Source of the DNA: an uncultured Alphaproteobacteria bacterium
GTDB lineage: Bacteria; Pseudomonadota; Alphaproteobacteria; UBA3830
NCBI GenBank assembly: GCA_944390765.1
Contig: CALXQM010000010.1
Span: 32,693 to 96,692 of the forward strand
DNA: 64,000 nt
Direction: 5' to 3'
The notes beneath the pieces were generated by a model, which saw nothing but the letters and a program-made list of their open reading frames with translations, searched no databases and was not told the DNA's origin. Below are positions 8,345 to 17,144 of the stretch, piece after piece; positions within the stretch are counted from its first letter, which is position 1; each line of letters starts with the position of its first letter. The position numbers were made by a program, and so were the translations under genes.

Positions 8345-8396
8345 AATCTAGCTATCCTTTTAAAAGAGGATAACTAGATTATCATATTATTTTTAT
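8345..8396 (+). terminator. Hairpin terminator after the 50-aa gene
   Basis: Stem AATCTAGCTATCCT (8345-8358) pairs with AGGATAACTAGATT (8367-8380) with one mismatch and an 8-nt loop, followed by an AT-rich stretch ending in TTTTTAT. The T tract is delayed, so termination strength is uncertain. Confidence 0.6.
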
Positions 8397-8418
8397 AAAT
8401 AGATTTATATACTATAAT
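8390..8418 (+). promoter_or_regulatory. Possible rsmI promoter
   Basis: A perfect -10 TATAAT (8413-8418) with a weak -35 TTTTTA (8390-8395) at 17-bp spacing, just upstream of rsmI and after the hairpin. Confidence 0.4.
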
Positions 8419-8444
8419 ATAACTCAAAAAATGAGGCTTATAGT

Positions 8445-9332
8445 TTGTGTAATTTGTTTTTATCGTCAGAGCTTATAAATAATATTTCACGAAAAATTTA
8501 CTTACAACAGGAAAAGCCAGGATTATATGTTGTTGCAACTCCAATTGGAAATATTTTTGATATTTCATTAAGGGCATTATACATTTTAAAAAAAGTAAAA
8601 TTAATTTTTGCAGAAGATACTCGCAATTCGAAAAAATTATTAAATTTTTTTGAAATAAACACTCCATTAATAGCATGTCATGAATATAATGAAATTTTAT
8701 CTCAGGTAACAAATAAAATTCATAAAGGAGAAAGTTACGCATTAATTTCTGATGCAGGAACGCCAACGATTTCTGATCCCGGATATCGTCTAATAAATTG
8801 GTGCATTCAACAAGGAATAGACGTATTCCCCGTTCCTGGAGCTTGCGCATTTATTGCCGGACTAAGTGCCTCTGGAATGCCTACCGATAGTTTTACATTT
8901 TTTGGATTTCTACCAACGAGAGAACAAGCCAGATTAAAATTTTTACAAAATATAAAAAATAATAAAGAAACTTTGATTTTCCTAGAATCTCCTAATAGGA
9001 TTTTAAATACCCTAAATAATATGTTGGCAATTTTAGGAAATAGATTTTGTTGTATATGTCGTGAAATCACTAAAGTTTTTGAAGAATTTATAAGAGGAAA
9101 TTTAAATGAAGTCATAAATTCATTAGGAAGTAAAAAAATACATGGGGAATTCATCATCATTTTAAGAGGGGAAAAACAAAATCAAGCTGATAATATAAAT
9201 ATTGTAGTGTCAGAATTGGCAGATTTATTAAATAAATATTCTTTAAAAGAAACTGTTTCTATTATTTCTAAAAAGTATCAGTTTAACAAGCATATAATTT
9301 ATCAAAAAGCATTAGAGTTAAAAAATGAATAA
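8445..9332 (+). CDS. rsmI: 16S rRNA (cytidine-1402-2'-O)-methyltransferase
   Basis: SAM-dependent tetrapyrrole-methylase-fold enzyme that methylates C1402 of 16S rRNA. Diagnostic segments are GLYVVATPIGNIFDISLRAL, AEDTRNSKKLL, LISDAGTPTISDPG, VPGACAFIAGLSASG and FFGFLPTR. 295 aa, normal length. No upstream in-frame ATG exists; the best start is TTG at 8445 with GAGG 8 nt upstream, giving about 20 extra N-terminal residues before the conserved core. It overlaps yraN by 8 bp, the widespread rsmI-yraN pairing. Confidence 0.93.
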   Translation: MCNLFLSSELINNISRKIYLQQEKPGLYVVATPIGNIFDISLRALYILKKVKLIFAEDTRNSKKLLNFFEINTPLIACHEYNEILSQVTNKIHKGESYALISDAGTPTISDPGYRLINWCIQQGIDVFPVPGACAFIAGLSASGMPTDSFTFFGFLPTREQARLKFLQNIKNNKETLIFLESPNRILNTLNNMLAILGNRFCCICREITKVFEEFIRGNLNEVINSLGSKKIHGEFIIILRGEKQNQADNINIVVSELADLLNKYSLKETVSIISKKYQFNKHIIYQKALELKNE

Positions 9333-9669
9333 AACAGAATTAAAGGGATACTGGGGAGAATTTTTTTCTATTTTACTATTAAAAATTAAGGGATATAAAA
9401 TTTTAGCTCATAGGTATAAAACAGTGTGCGGTGAAATAGATATTATTGCGTGCAAAAGAAGTACCATTGTATTTGTAGAAGTAAAAGCAAGAAAAAATGA
9501 AGAAAAATGTTTTACAGCTATTACGAAACATCAATTAAAAAGGATACAAAAAGCCTCATTACTGTTTTTAAAATATCACCCAAATGTTCAAAACTACTTT
9601 TTTAGATACGACGTAATACTTATATCTAATTGGAAATTTCCTTTACACATAGAAAATATAACTATGTAA
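9325..9669 (+). CDS. yraN: UPF0102 family protein YraN
   Basis: 114-aa restriction-endonuclease-like-fold protein of unknown biochemical role. The nuclease-like core GEIDIIACKR, followed by FVEVKARK, has the E-D-ExK pattern of the family. The N-terminal GYWGEFFSILLLKIKGYKIL is also typical. It overlaps rsmI by 8 bp. It converges on ddl with only 2 bp between the stop codons and no visible terminator, so the two transcripts probably overlap at their 3' ends. Confidence 0.9.
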   Translation: MNKTELKGYWGEFFSILLLKIKGYKILAHRYKTVCGEIDIIACKRSTIVFVEVKARKNEEKCFTAITKHQLKRIQKASLLFLKYHPNVQNYFFRYDVILISNWKFPLHIENITM

Positions 9670-9671
9670 AT

Positions 9672-10742
9672 TTATCTTGATTTCAGTAATGCTCTATCCT
9701 TTTTATACTTTTCTAGAGCAAGTGTAATAAGATTATCTATAATTTGAGAATAATTAAATCCACTGTGTTGTAGAAGCATAGGATACATACTTATATTAGT
9801 AAATCCAGGAATAGTGTTTATTTCATTTAATATAGGTTGTTTGTCTTTTGTTAGAAGAAAATCTATACGAGCCATTCCCTCACAACCAATTATCTTGTAA
9901 GCTTTTATTGCTAAACTCTTTATCTGTTCTGTAACATTTAAATCGATGTTTGCGGGTATTTGCAGTTTAGCTGCTGTATCATCTAAATATTTTGCTTCAT
10001 ATGAATAAAATTTATCTTTTACAATAATTTCACCACATATATTAGAAACTTGAGGAGACTCGTTACCAATAACACTACATTCTAATTCTTGTCCATCAAT
10101 TGCTTCTTCTATTATCAATTTGTTATCATATTTAAATGCATCTTTTATAGCGTCATCAAATTCTTGTTTATTTCTAGCTCTATATACTCCTACAGATGAA
10201 CCAGAATTAGCAGATTTTACAAATAATGTTTTTCCTAAAGATGAGGAGACATTTTCATAAGAAATATTAGCATTTGATTTGTAAATAGTAATGCTTCTAG
10301 TTACAGGAATATTTACAGATTTTAATATTCTTTTTGTTATATCTTTATCCATACAAACAGAAGAACTCATAATATCGCATCCAACAAATGGAATATTGAA
10401 TATTTTTAATAAGCCTTGAATTGCTCCATCTTCACCTAAATAACCATGTAAAATTGGAAATGCAACATCTATATATTCGGATAATTTATCATTAATGCAA
10501 TCAGGGAAAGAACATAATTCTAATCCATTAATTGCAGTCATTAGATTTGAATCATCTATTATTAAATTATTTTTTATTTTTTCAATACCAAGATGGAATT
10601 TTTCTTTTTTATCAATTCCGATAGGTAGTAAAGAATATTTATTCCTATCTAAATTTTTCATAATATTCATAGCAGATATAATAGAAATCTCGTGTTCTGT
10701 TGAACATCCGCCAAACAAAACACCTACCTTGATTTTTTGCAT
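9672..10742 (-). CDS. ddl: D-alanine--D-alanine ligase
   Basis: ATP-grasp ligase making D-Ala-D-Ala for the peptidoglycan precursor. VGVLFGGCSTEHEIS is the N-terminal signature; HGYLGEDGAIQG, then LFVKSANSGSSVGVYR and the C-terminal NEINTIPGFTNISMYP complete the family motifs. 356 aa, close to E. coli DdlA/DdlB. It stands alone, away from the mur genes at 52-57 kb that use its product via MurF. The start is ATG at 10742; a 145-bp divergent spacer separates it from hppA. Confidence 0.96.
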   Translation of the reverse strand: MQKIKVGVLFGGCSTEHEISIISAMNIMKNLDRNKYSLLPIGIDKKEKFHLGIEKIKNNLIIDDSNLMTAINGLELCSFPDCINDKLSEYIDVAFPILHGYLGEDGAIQGLLKIFNIPFVGCDIMSSSVCMDKDITKRILKSVNIPVTRSITIYKSNANISYENVSSSLGKTLFVKSANSGSSVGVYRARNKQEFDDAIKDAFKYDNKLIIEEAIDGQELECSVIGNESPQVSNICGEIIVKDKFYSYEAKYLDDTAAKLQIPANIDLNVTEQIKSLAIKAYKIIGCEGMARIDFLLTKDKQPILNEINTIPGFTNISMYPMLLQHSGFNYSQIIDNLITLALEKYKKDRALLKSR

Positions 10743-10887
10743 TACATTTTCTCATTATTATTTTCACTGATTATAGTAGTGTATTGTAAATATACAATAG
10801 TCTATTAGTATTTATAATTTTATTTAATTTGATTTTTTTTCTATATATGTGATACATTCATAAAAATATGTTGGAGGAGAAGGTTAA

Positions 10888-12984
10888 ATGTTTTCTGTAG
10901 ATAAATTGTGTTATGGAGAACTATTTGTTATTGGATTAAGTATTCTAGCTTTAGCATATGGGCTATTTAATGCAGTAAATATGCTCAAACTTGATAAAGG
11001 GAATAATAAGATGCAAGAAATTGCCGGCGCCATTCAAAATGGAGCCTCTGCTTATTTAAATAGGCAGTATTCTACCATTGCAATAGTTGGAGTAGTTGTA
11101 ACTTTATTGGTATTTTATTTTATGGGATTTTATTCAGCTCTTGGATTTGTCCTTGGAGCGGTTTTATCTGGAGTTGCTGGATATATTGGAATGAATATTT
11201 CTGTAAGAGCAAATGTAAGAACGACCGAGGCTGCTAAAAAAGGCGTAGAGTATGCTTTATCTGTTGCATATAAGTCGGGAGCTGTAACTGGATTTCTCGT
11301 AGTTGGTTTGGGTTTAATTGGTATTGCAGGTTATTATTTTTATCTTATGCATTACATAACCGATACGAGATTAATATCCGAAGCTTTAATTGCGATGGGA
11401 TTCGGCGCGTCATTAATTTCAATTTTTGCTCGACTTGGTGGTGGTATTTTTACAAAAGGAGCAGATGTTGGAGCTGATTTAGTAGGAAAAGTTGAAGCAG
11501 GTATTCCAGAAGATGATCCTAGAAATCCAGCAGTCATTGCTGATAATGTCGGAGATAATGTCGGAGATTGTGCTGGTATGGCGGCTGATTTATTTGAGAC
11601 TTATGTTGTTACTATTGCAGCAACTATCGTTTTAGCTCAAATTTCATTTCCAAAATTTTTAAGCATTAGTTTTTATCCTTTAATAATTTCGGCTGTTTGC
11701 ATTTTCGGCTCTATTCTTGGAACTTACTTTGTAAAACTTGGGAAAAGTGGAAATGTAATGCATGCTTTGTATAAGGGATTATTTGCAACAATTATATTCT
11801 CTATGATTCTTATCTGGGGAGCAACCGATTTTATGTTTGGTAATTTAGAATTTGCTAATGACGGACTTACATTTACAGCAAATAATCTTTTGATATGTGC
11901 TATGAGTGGATTGATAGTTACTTTATTCTTAGTATTTATTACTGAATATTATACTTCTTATTCTTATAGACCAGTAATTAGTATTGCAAAAGCATCTACT
12001 ACCGGACATGGTACTAATATTATTCAAGGTCTTGCTATATCTATGGAAGCTACAGCTTTACCTATATTGGTAATTTGTGCTGGTATTTTGGTCTCTTATC
12101 TTAATGCTGGACTTTATGGTATAGCGATTTCTGCTACAACTATGTTAGCTCTTGCTGGAATTATAGTAACTTTAGACGCATATGGTCCGGTTACTGATAA
12201 TGCAGGTGGAATTGCAGAAATGTCAGGATTACCTGAAATAGTGAGAAATGTTACTGATAAATTAGACGCCGTTGGAAATACAACAAAAGCTGTGACCAAG
12301 GGGTATGCAATAGGATCTGCTGGATTGGCTTCATTAGTTTTATTTTCAGCTTATACTCAAGATATTTCATTTTATTTCCCTGATTTAAATATAAAGTTTG
12401 AGTTAGGAAATCCATATGTAGTAATTGGTTTAATTATTGGCGGTTTATTACCATATTTATTTGGTGCTTGCGGTATGATGGCTGTTGGTAGAGCAGGAGG
12501 AGCAATTGTGGTTGAGGTAAGACGTCAATTTAAAACTATAAAAGGCATTATGGAAGGTAAAGCTAAACCTGACTATAAAACAGCCGTCGATATTCTTACA
12601 AAAGAAGCTATTAAAGAAATGTTATTACCTTCATTATTGCCAGTATTAACCCCTATAGTTTTATATTTTGCAATTGCTGGAGTAGCGGGAAATGAAGCTG
12701 GATTAATTAGTGTAGGAGCAATGTTACTTGGAACTATTTTAACAGGATTATTTTTAGCTATATCCATGACATCAGGTGGAGGAGCTTGGGATAATGCTAA
12801 AAAGTATATAGAAAATGGAAATTTCGGAGGAAAAGGTTCTGAAGCTCATAAAGCTGCGGTAACTGGTGATACTGTCGGAGATCCATATAAGGATACAGCA
12901 GGACCAGCAATTAATCCTATGATTAAAATTACAAATATCGTTGCTATATTACTTTTGGCATCTTTATCTAAAATTATATTTTAA
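10888..12984 (+). CDS. hppA: Membrane-bound proton-translocating pyrophosphatase, K+-independent type
   Basis: Integral membrane H+-PPase that couples PPi hydrolysis to proton export. 698 aa with about 15-16 hydrophobic segments. The substrate-binding motif [20 protein letters not shown] starts at about residue 193, [20 protein letters not shown] follows, and the C-terminal part has [13 protein letters not shown] and [19 protein letters not shown]. The position separating subfamilies reads GNTTKA (Lys at about 467); Lys rather than Ala there marks the K+-independent, proton-pumping group also found in Rhodospirillum. A good Shine-Dalgarno (GGAGGAGAAGG) precedes the ATG, and a strong terminator follows. 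Confidence 0.97.
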   Translation: MFSVDKLCYGELFVIGLSILALAYGLFNAVNMLKLDKGNNKMQEIAGAIQNGASAYLNRQYSTIAIVGVVVTLLVFYFMGFYSALGFVLGAVLSGVAGYIGMNISVRANVRTTEAAKKGVEYALSVAYKSGAVTGFLVVGLGLIGIAGYYFYLMHYITDTRLISEALIAMGFGASLISIFARLGGGIFTKGADVGADLVGKVEAGIPEDDPRNPAVIADNVGDNVGDCAGMAADLFETYVVTIAATIVLAQISFPKFLSISFYPLIISAVCIFGSILGTYFVKLGKSGNVMHALYKGLFATIIFSMILIWGATDFMFGNLEFANDGLTFTANNLLICAMSGLIVTLFLVFITEYYTSYSYRPVISIAKASTTGHGTNIIQGLAISMEATALPILVICAGILVSYLNAGLYGIAISATTMLALAGIIVTLDAYGPVTDNAGGIAEMSGLPEIVRNVTDKLDAVGNTTKAVTKGYAIGSAGLASLVLFSAYTQDISFYFPDLNIKFELGNPYVVIGLIIGGLLPYLFGACGMMAVGRAGGAIVVEVRRQFKTIKGIMEGKAKPDYKTAVDILTKEAIKEMLLPSLLPVLTPIVLYFAIAGVAGNEAGLISVGAMLLGTILTGLFLAISMTSGGGAWDNAKKYIENGNFGGKGSEAHKAAVTGDTVGDPYKDTAGPAINPMIKITNIVAILLLASLSKIIF

Positions 12985-13006
12985 CTTCTTATAAGAGTAG
13001 AATATG

Positions 13007-13035
13007 TAAGCCTCCATCAGGAGGCTTATTTTATT
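13007..13035 (+). terminator. Rho-independent terminator of hppA
   Basis: A perfect 9-bp stem TAAGCCTCC/GGAGGCTTA with loop ATCA, followed by TTTTATT. Confidence 0.9.
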
Positions 13036-13139
13036 AAGTAGTTTAATAAAGTTATTCATAAACAAAATATAATTAATATTTTTTGTTTTATAGTATAAAA
13101 AATACCAAATATTCAAGGCTGTATAGAACAACACGTAAT

Positions 13140-13183
13140 AAGTGGAAAATGTGGAGACTATATGGCTCCGTGTGATGATGCTA
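13140..13183 (+). repeat. Second dispersed repeat family, copy 2
   Basis: AAGTGGAAAATGTGGAGACT, then ATATGGCTCCGTGTGATGAT, then GCTA; same family as 6819-6862, 19276-19321 and 26358-26397. It sits 30 bp before an inverted MITE-like element. Confidence 0.65.
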
Positions 13184-13213
13184 AAAAATGCTCCCCTCAA
13201 TGACGGCGCATAG

Positions 13214-13324
13214 CGTCATTCTGAGCGAGTGCAACGAACGTGAGAATCCATTTATACATTTAACATCCCTGCATGCTACAGTATTGTTATGGATCACCAC
13301 GTCGCTTCGCTCCTCGTTATGACG
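13214..13324 (-). repeat. MITE-like dispersed element, full copy 3 (inverted)
   Basis: 111 bp, the reverse complement of the copy at 428-538 with only scattered mismatches over the whole length, including the non-palindromic interior. Ends CGTCATTCTGAGCGAG and CTCCTCGTTATGACG form the imperfect terminal inverted repeat. Confidence 0.82.
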
Positions 13325-13380
13325 AAAGGAGAAAAAGTCCCTTGCAATGGCGAAAAGTAGAAGAGGCGAAATATATGTCT

Positions 13381-13465
13381 CCGTATTCTGAGTGCACGAA
13401 GTGAGAGTGAGAATCTATTTTAGTACTCTCATTATGTTACGTCATGTCACTTCATTTCTCGTAAT
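13381..13465 (-). repeat. MITE-like element, degenerate copy
   Basis: An inverted, decayed copy: TATTCTGAGTGCACGAAG, then GAGAATCTATTTTAGTACTC, ending near TCTCGTAAT. The interior word GAATCTATTTTAGTACT is shared with the copy at 26206-26321. Together with 13007-13324 it accounts for most of the 510-bp gap after hppA. Confidence 0.6.
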
Positions 13466-13495
13466 TTAGTACCTTACAGTAAATTTTAACCCTTT

Positions 13496-13906
13496 TTAAT
13501 GAATTTGTTCGATTATTCGTTTGTCTTTATTTTTAGAAAAGAGTATCTTAACTGTATCTTCAGGAAGAAAATTTTCTATAATTTCAGGCCATTCAATAAT
13601 AGTAATATATAAAGGAAATGCTTCATCTATACCTAATTCATAAAATTCCTCTTTAGATTTTATACGGTAACAATCGACATGCCAAATTTCTGCTATATTA
13701 GACTGATATGTTTGAATAATATTGAAAGTAGGGCTACTAATATCAATAATATTGTTATTTAATGATCTGATAAAATATTTTGCAAAAGTAGTCTTTCCAA
13801 AACCCAAATTACCATATAAAGCAAAACATTTTCCTGGTCTTGCAAATTGTGAAAAATATTCAGCAGCTAGTTTAGTTTGTTCAAGAGAATTACAAATAAA
13901 TTTCAT
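13496..13906 (-). CDS. tsaE: tRNA t6A biosynthesis ATPase TsaE
   Basis: P-loop ATPase partner of TsaD/TsaB/TsaC in making N6-threonylcarbamoyl-adenosine at tRNA position 37. Walker A is GNLGFGKTTF; SSPTFNIIQTY and WHVDCYRIKSKEEFYELG with EWPE are TsaE-specific. At 136 aa it is slightly shorter than E. coli TsaE. Last gene of the gapR-to-tsaE run, overlapping the pth stop codon by 1 bp. Its complex partner tsaD lies about 4 kb away on the other strand; tsaB and tsaC are not in the window. Confidence 0.93.
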   Translation of the reverse strand: MKFICNSLEQTKLAAEYFSQFARPGKCFALYGNLGFGKTTFAKYFIRSLNNNIIDISSPTFNIIQTYQSNIAEIWHVDCYRIKSKEEFYELGIDEAFPLYITIIEWPEIIENFLPEDTVKILFSKNKDKRIIEQIH

Positions 13907-14478
13907 TATAAGTTAATTAACTGCTCTAATTTTTTATTATCTTTTGATAACAGTATTGATAGATTATTTTTAATAATATCCGAAATAGAATCTAATTGTT
14001 TTAATTGTTCATCTGTAAAATTTCCTAAAACATAAGAAACAACCATAGATTTTTCTGTAGGTCGACCAATCCCTATTCTGATTCGCCAATAATCGATTCC
14101 AGCTAATTCATCAATACTTTTTAGACCATTATGTCCTCCATTACCTCCTCCAATTTTTATTTTTACACGACCAAAAGGTAAATCTATATCATCATGGAAT
14201 ACGTATATTTGATTAATAGGAATTTTATAAAAATCCATAAGAAAGCGTATAGCTCTTCCTGACAAATTCATAAATGTTAGAGGCCTTGCTAAAATGATTT
14301 TTAATTTATTAAAATAAAACGAACTAATTTCAGCAACTCCACCTATCTTTTTAAAAAAATTAGAAGCAAATGAACTCGCAATTGCTTCTATTATTCTAAA
14401 ACCGGCATTATGTCTATTATAACAATATTCCGAGCCTGGATTACCAAGCCCAACTAATAAAAAGCTGTTATTATTCAT
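13906..14478 (-). CDS. pth: Peptidyl-tRNA hydrolase
   Basis: Releases stalled peptides from peptidyl-tRNA. 190 aa. The N-terminus LLVGLGNPGSEY provides Asn13, NRHNAGF provides the catalytic His (H23), then FMNLSGRAI and VFHDDIDLPFG with the conserved Asp, and GGNGGHNGLKSI. All catalytic residues of the Pth family are present. It follows rplY by 7 bp (rplY-pth is a common bacterial pair) and overlaps tsaE by one base. Confidence 0.97.
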   Translation of the reverse strand: MNNNSFLLVGLGNPGSEYCYNRHNAGFRIIEAIASSFASNFFKKIGGVAEISSFYFNKLKIILARPLTFMNLSGRAIRFLMDFYKIPINQIYVFHDDIDLPFGRVKIKIGGGNGGHNGLKSIDELAGIDYWRIRIGIGRPTEKSMVVSYVLGNFTDEQLKQLDSISDIIKNNLSILLSKDNKKLEQLINL

Positions 14479-14485
14479 AAATAAC

Positions 14486-15124
14486 TTATGCTTTTGCCTC
14501 TGTATTTTCTGTTGAAGTTGCTTCTGCAGATGCTTCTGCTTGTGTATCAGATTTCATGACAGTTGGAGCTACAACTGTAGCAATAGTCGAAACCTTAGCA
14601 CTTACAGGCAAAGAAACTCCTTCAGGAAGTTTTAAATTATTAGAATGCACAGTATGATGAAATTCAAAACCCGTTAAATCAACTTCAATATGCTCTGGAA
14701 TTTTCTCTGGATCACATAACACATCTATTTCATGAGTTAACACATTTAAAACTCCTCCGAGCTTTAACCCAGGTGAAGCATCTTCATGCGAAAAAATAAT
14801 AGGAACACGTACAGTAACTTTGTTGCCTTTACCTACTCTCATAAAATCAACATGCAAAATCTGATCTGTCACAGGATGAATTTGAGCTTCCTTTGCTATA
14901 AATTTCTGTCCTTTTTTTCCAATTCCATGAATTTCAAATACTGTAGAGAAAAAATTTGATTTATAAACATAACGATTTAATAAATCTCTAGAAATACAAA
15001 TACTTTCTGGTTTTGATTTATCTCCATACACGATGCAAGGAACGAAACCATTTTTTCTATCTATTCTTGCAGCACTAGTTCCAAGGCTTTCTCTATTTTT
15101 TGCTTCTAAAACAACAGTAGCCAT
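14486..15124 (-). CDS. rplY: 50S ribosomal protein L25, long (CTC/TL5) form
   Basis: 5S rRNA-binding protein of the large subunit. 212 aa: an N-terminal L25 domain (EAKNRESLGTSAARIDRKNG, then PCIVYG) followed by the TL5-type beta domain (VRVPIIFSHEDASPGLKLGG, LPEGVSLP) and a low-complexity Ala/Glu/Thr tail. AAGGGA precedes the ATG. Second-last of the translation genes in the operon gapR-pgeF-prs-rplY-pth-tsaE. Confidence 0.96.
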   Translation of the reverse strand: MATVVLEAKNRESLGTSAARIDRKNGFVPCIVYGDKSKPESICISRDLLNRYVYKSNFFSTVFEIHGIGKKGQKFIAKEAQIHPVTDQILHVDFMRVGKGNKVTVRVPIIFSHEDASPGLKLGGVLNVLTHEIDVLCDPEKIPEHIEVDLTGFEFHHTVHSNNLKLPEGVSLPVSAKVSTIATVVAPTVMKSDTQAEASAEATSTENTEAKA

Positions 15125-15162
15125 TACAAAATCCCTTTTAATTCATTATCTATATCAATCTA

Positions 15163-16035
15163 CTATAATATAGCTTGAATTGTTTTAACTATCAATGAAG
15201 CTATTGATAATTTTTCAAACTTGTTCGGATATTCTAATTTTTTTTGTATGCTATCGGTTATTACAATTTTAGTAATACTAGATTGATTTAATAATTTTTC
15301 TGTTTCTTCATTAAAGGTAGCATGAGTAGCATATGTTATAATTTCTTTAGTTCCTATTTTAAATAATTGATTAGCGGAAAATAATAAAGTTTTTCCTGTA
15401 TCAATAATATCATCACATAAAATACATAACTTGTTATTAACATTGTAATTGAAAGAAATATGAATAATGTCCCCATTATCATCTCTAATTTTTTCTCCAT
15501 TAATAGACGTGCACCCCAGCATTTTTGCTATACTATTAGAAATATGAGATCTTCCTTTATCTGGCGACACAATAATGATATCTTCGTTTTTGTAATGTTT
15601 TTGAATATCCTGGACAAATAATTCTTGTGTAGATAGGTGTATCATTGGAATTTTTATATAAGGTTTATTATGACAATCTACAAAGATACAATAAAAGATA
15701 TTTTTAAATGTTTCCAAAAAAGTTAAAAATAAAGTATCTGCTTTTGATGAAAAAGAAATATTTTTATCTTGTCGCGAATATCCGAGATATGTAATACATA
15801 ATATTATTTTTTTCACATTCCTTAAAGCATTTAAAGTTAAAAAAAGTTCTATCCATGCTTCATTGGATGAGGTTTGTGTAATTATTATAACTTCTTCAGT
15901 ATTAAAAGGATAAATTAGTACTTTTAATTCTCCGCAATTAAATTTTTTAATATAAGTTTTTCTACAAGGAATATTCAAATCATGTGCTACAAGTTTAGCT
16001 AAATGTTCTGAATTTGAAGTATATATAATATTCAT
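15163..16035 (-). CDS. Divergent ribose-phosphate pyrophosphokinase
   Basis: PRPP synthetase family by fold and synteny (prs-rplY-pth). The C-terminal PRPP-binding loop CDDIIDTGKTL and the YLGYSRQDK segment are clear. But it is short (290 aa against about 315), lacks the usual RVPIT stretch after the RQD motif, and replaces the normally conserved DLHxxQIQGFF segment with FVDCHNKPYIKIP. The catalytic flexible loop reads GEKIRDDNGD, which could give a K-x-R pair as in non-class-I enzymes but is not the usual KRRP. Either an active but fast-evolving Prs or a paralogue of altered function. It abuts pgeF with no spacer. Confidence 0.72.
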   Translation of the reverse strand: MNIIYTSNSEHLAKLVAHDLNIPCRKTYIKKFNCGELKVLIYPFNTEEVIIITQTSSNEAWIELFLTLNALRNVKKIILCITYLGYSRQDKNISFSSKADTLFLTFLETFKNIFYCIFVDCHNKPYIKIPMIHLSTQELFVQDIQKHYKNEDIIIVSPDKGRSHISNSIAKMLGCTSINGEKIRDDNGDIIHISFNYNVNNKLCILCDDIIDTGKTLLFSANQLFKIGTKEIITYATHATFNEETEKLLNQSSITKIVITDSIQKKLEYPNKFEKLSIASLIVKTIQAIL

Positions 16036-16764
16036 TTACTTTAAACATATAATTGAGATATTACGTCCGCATATTCCATTAGTATGATTTTTTGCATAAC
16101 GATAGCTAAAGTATTTTTCATGTTGTTTATATGTATCAATGTCTACTAAATCAATATTATCAGGTTTAATTCCTATTTTACGAAGAACCAAAGTACAAAA
16201 TTTTGGCAAATCAAAATAATTGCGATTCTTTACTGAAGAAAAACAACTATAATAATTAGAAAAATTCTTTATAAAATCATTGTGCACTTCGTAACTATTA
16301 CAATGAATGCATGGACCTATTATGACTTTAATATCTGAGGGTTTACTACCTAAATATTGCATTTTTTCTACGGTATTTTCTAATATTCCTGCGTAAGCCC
16401 CTTTCCATCCGGCATGAGCTGCACCTATAATTTTTTCGTTTTTATCAAAAAATAATACCGGCGCACAATCCGCAGTTAAAATACCAATAGCAATATTTGG
16501 AACATTTGTAACCATTGCATCAAAATTCAAATCACTTTTGGAATCCTTATTGACTATTAAACAGTCTGTCCCATGTACCTGGTTTAAGGTTATTAATGAA
16601 TCCGCATCTATAAATTGCTTAACATAATTTAAATTTAAGTTTACATTTTCTAATTCATCTCCAACGAATTTACTACAATTAAGCGAAGAGTATAAACCTT
16701 TACTATAACCTCCGCTCCTTCCAAAAAATGAATAAGAAATATTATCTAGTTTTTTATATAACAA
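16036..16764 (-). CDS. pgeF: Purine nucleoside phosphorylase / laccase-domain protein (YfiH family)
   Basis: DUF152/YfiH family enzyme; members act on purine nucleosides and in E. coli clear misincorporated L-Ser from UDP-MurNAc (PgeF). Zn-binding motifs are present: NQVHGTD, LTADCAPVLFFD and GAAHAGWKGA, and later GPCIHCNSYEV. 242 aa. The start appears to be TTG (16764) about 10 nt after GGAG, which lies in the end of gapR; no upstream ATG fits. Often misannotated as polyphenol oxidase. Confidence 0.9.
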   Translation of the reverse strand: MLYKKLDNISYSFFGRSGGYSKGLYSSLNCSKFVGDELENVNLNLNYVKQFIDADSLITLNQVHGTDCLIVNKDSKSDLNFDAMVTNVPNIAIGILTADCAPVLFFDKNEKIIGAAHAGWKGAYAGILENTVEKMQYLGSKPSDIKVIIGPCIHCNSYEVHNDFIKNFSNYYSCFSSVKNRNYFDLPKFCTLVLRKIGIKPDNIDLVDIDTYKQHEKYFSYRYAKNHTNGICGRNISIICLK

Positions 16765-16769
16765 ATATT

Positions 16770-17036
16770 TTAATCTCCTGCAGAATCAGATTCATGTGAT
16801 GGAACTAATCCTAGTGCAACCATATATGTATCTAATAAAAGATCTTCATTTTCACGGTCTTCTGTTTTCATTTTTTTTAATTTAATAATTTTTTTCATAG
16901 TTTTTACATCAAAACCGTCAGCTTTGGCTTGTTTGAAAACATCTGCAATATTTTCTTGAATTTCTACACGTTCAACTTCTAAATTTTCAATTTTTTCAAT
17001 ATAAAGTTTTAATTTGTTAACGTCGCTTGAATGCAT
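16770..17036 (-). CDS. gapR: GapR-family nucleoid-associated protein (DUF2312)
   Basis: Small coiled-coil DNA-binding protein nearly restricted to alphaproteobacteria; Caulobacter GapR binds overtwisted AT-rich DNA ahead of replication and transcription. 88 aa: YIEKIENLEVERVEIQENIA, then VFKQAKADGFDVKTMKKII and LKKMK, and a C-terminal ILD-like LLDTYMVALGL. GGAG is 7 nt upstream of the ATG. First gene of a six-gene minus-strand run. Its presence is a main reason for calling the organism an alphaproteobacterium. Confidence 0.95.
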   Translation of the reverse strand: MHSSDVNKLKLYIEKIENLEVERVEIQENIADVFKQAKADGFDVKTMKKIIKLKKMKTEDRENEDLLLDTYMVALGLVPSHESDSAGD

Positions 17037-17144
17037 ATCTATTCTCCATTAATAACGAATAATTTTCATTAGGAATATTATATTCCTAGATTGATAAAAA
17101 GCAACTTATGCAATATTATTACCATATTCCATTTGAGGCTTAAT

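Noticed and set aside
8473..9160. Two overlapping minus-strand frames of 117-125 codons
   Set aside because: Both lie inside rsmI, whose motifs are complete on the other strand.
10743..10887. Riboswitch or clear promoter ahead of hppA
   Set aside because: Only a weak TTGATT / GATACA pair is visible and no conserved aptamer-like structure.
12964..13200. A 78-codon minus-strand frame after hppA
   Set aside because: It covers the hppA terminator hairpin and a dispersed repeat.
16036..16764. Annotation as polyphenol oxidase/laccase
   Set aside because: The family name is historical; motifs fit the YfiH nucleoside-phosphorylase/PgeF group.
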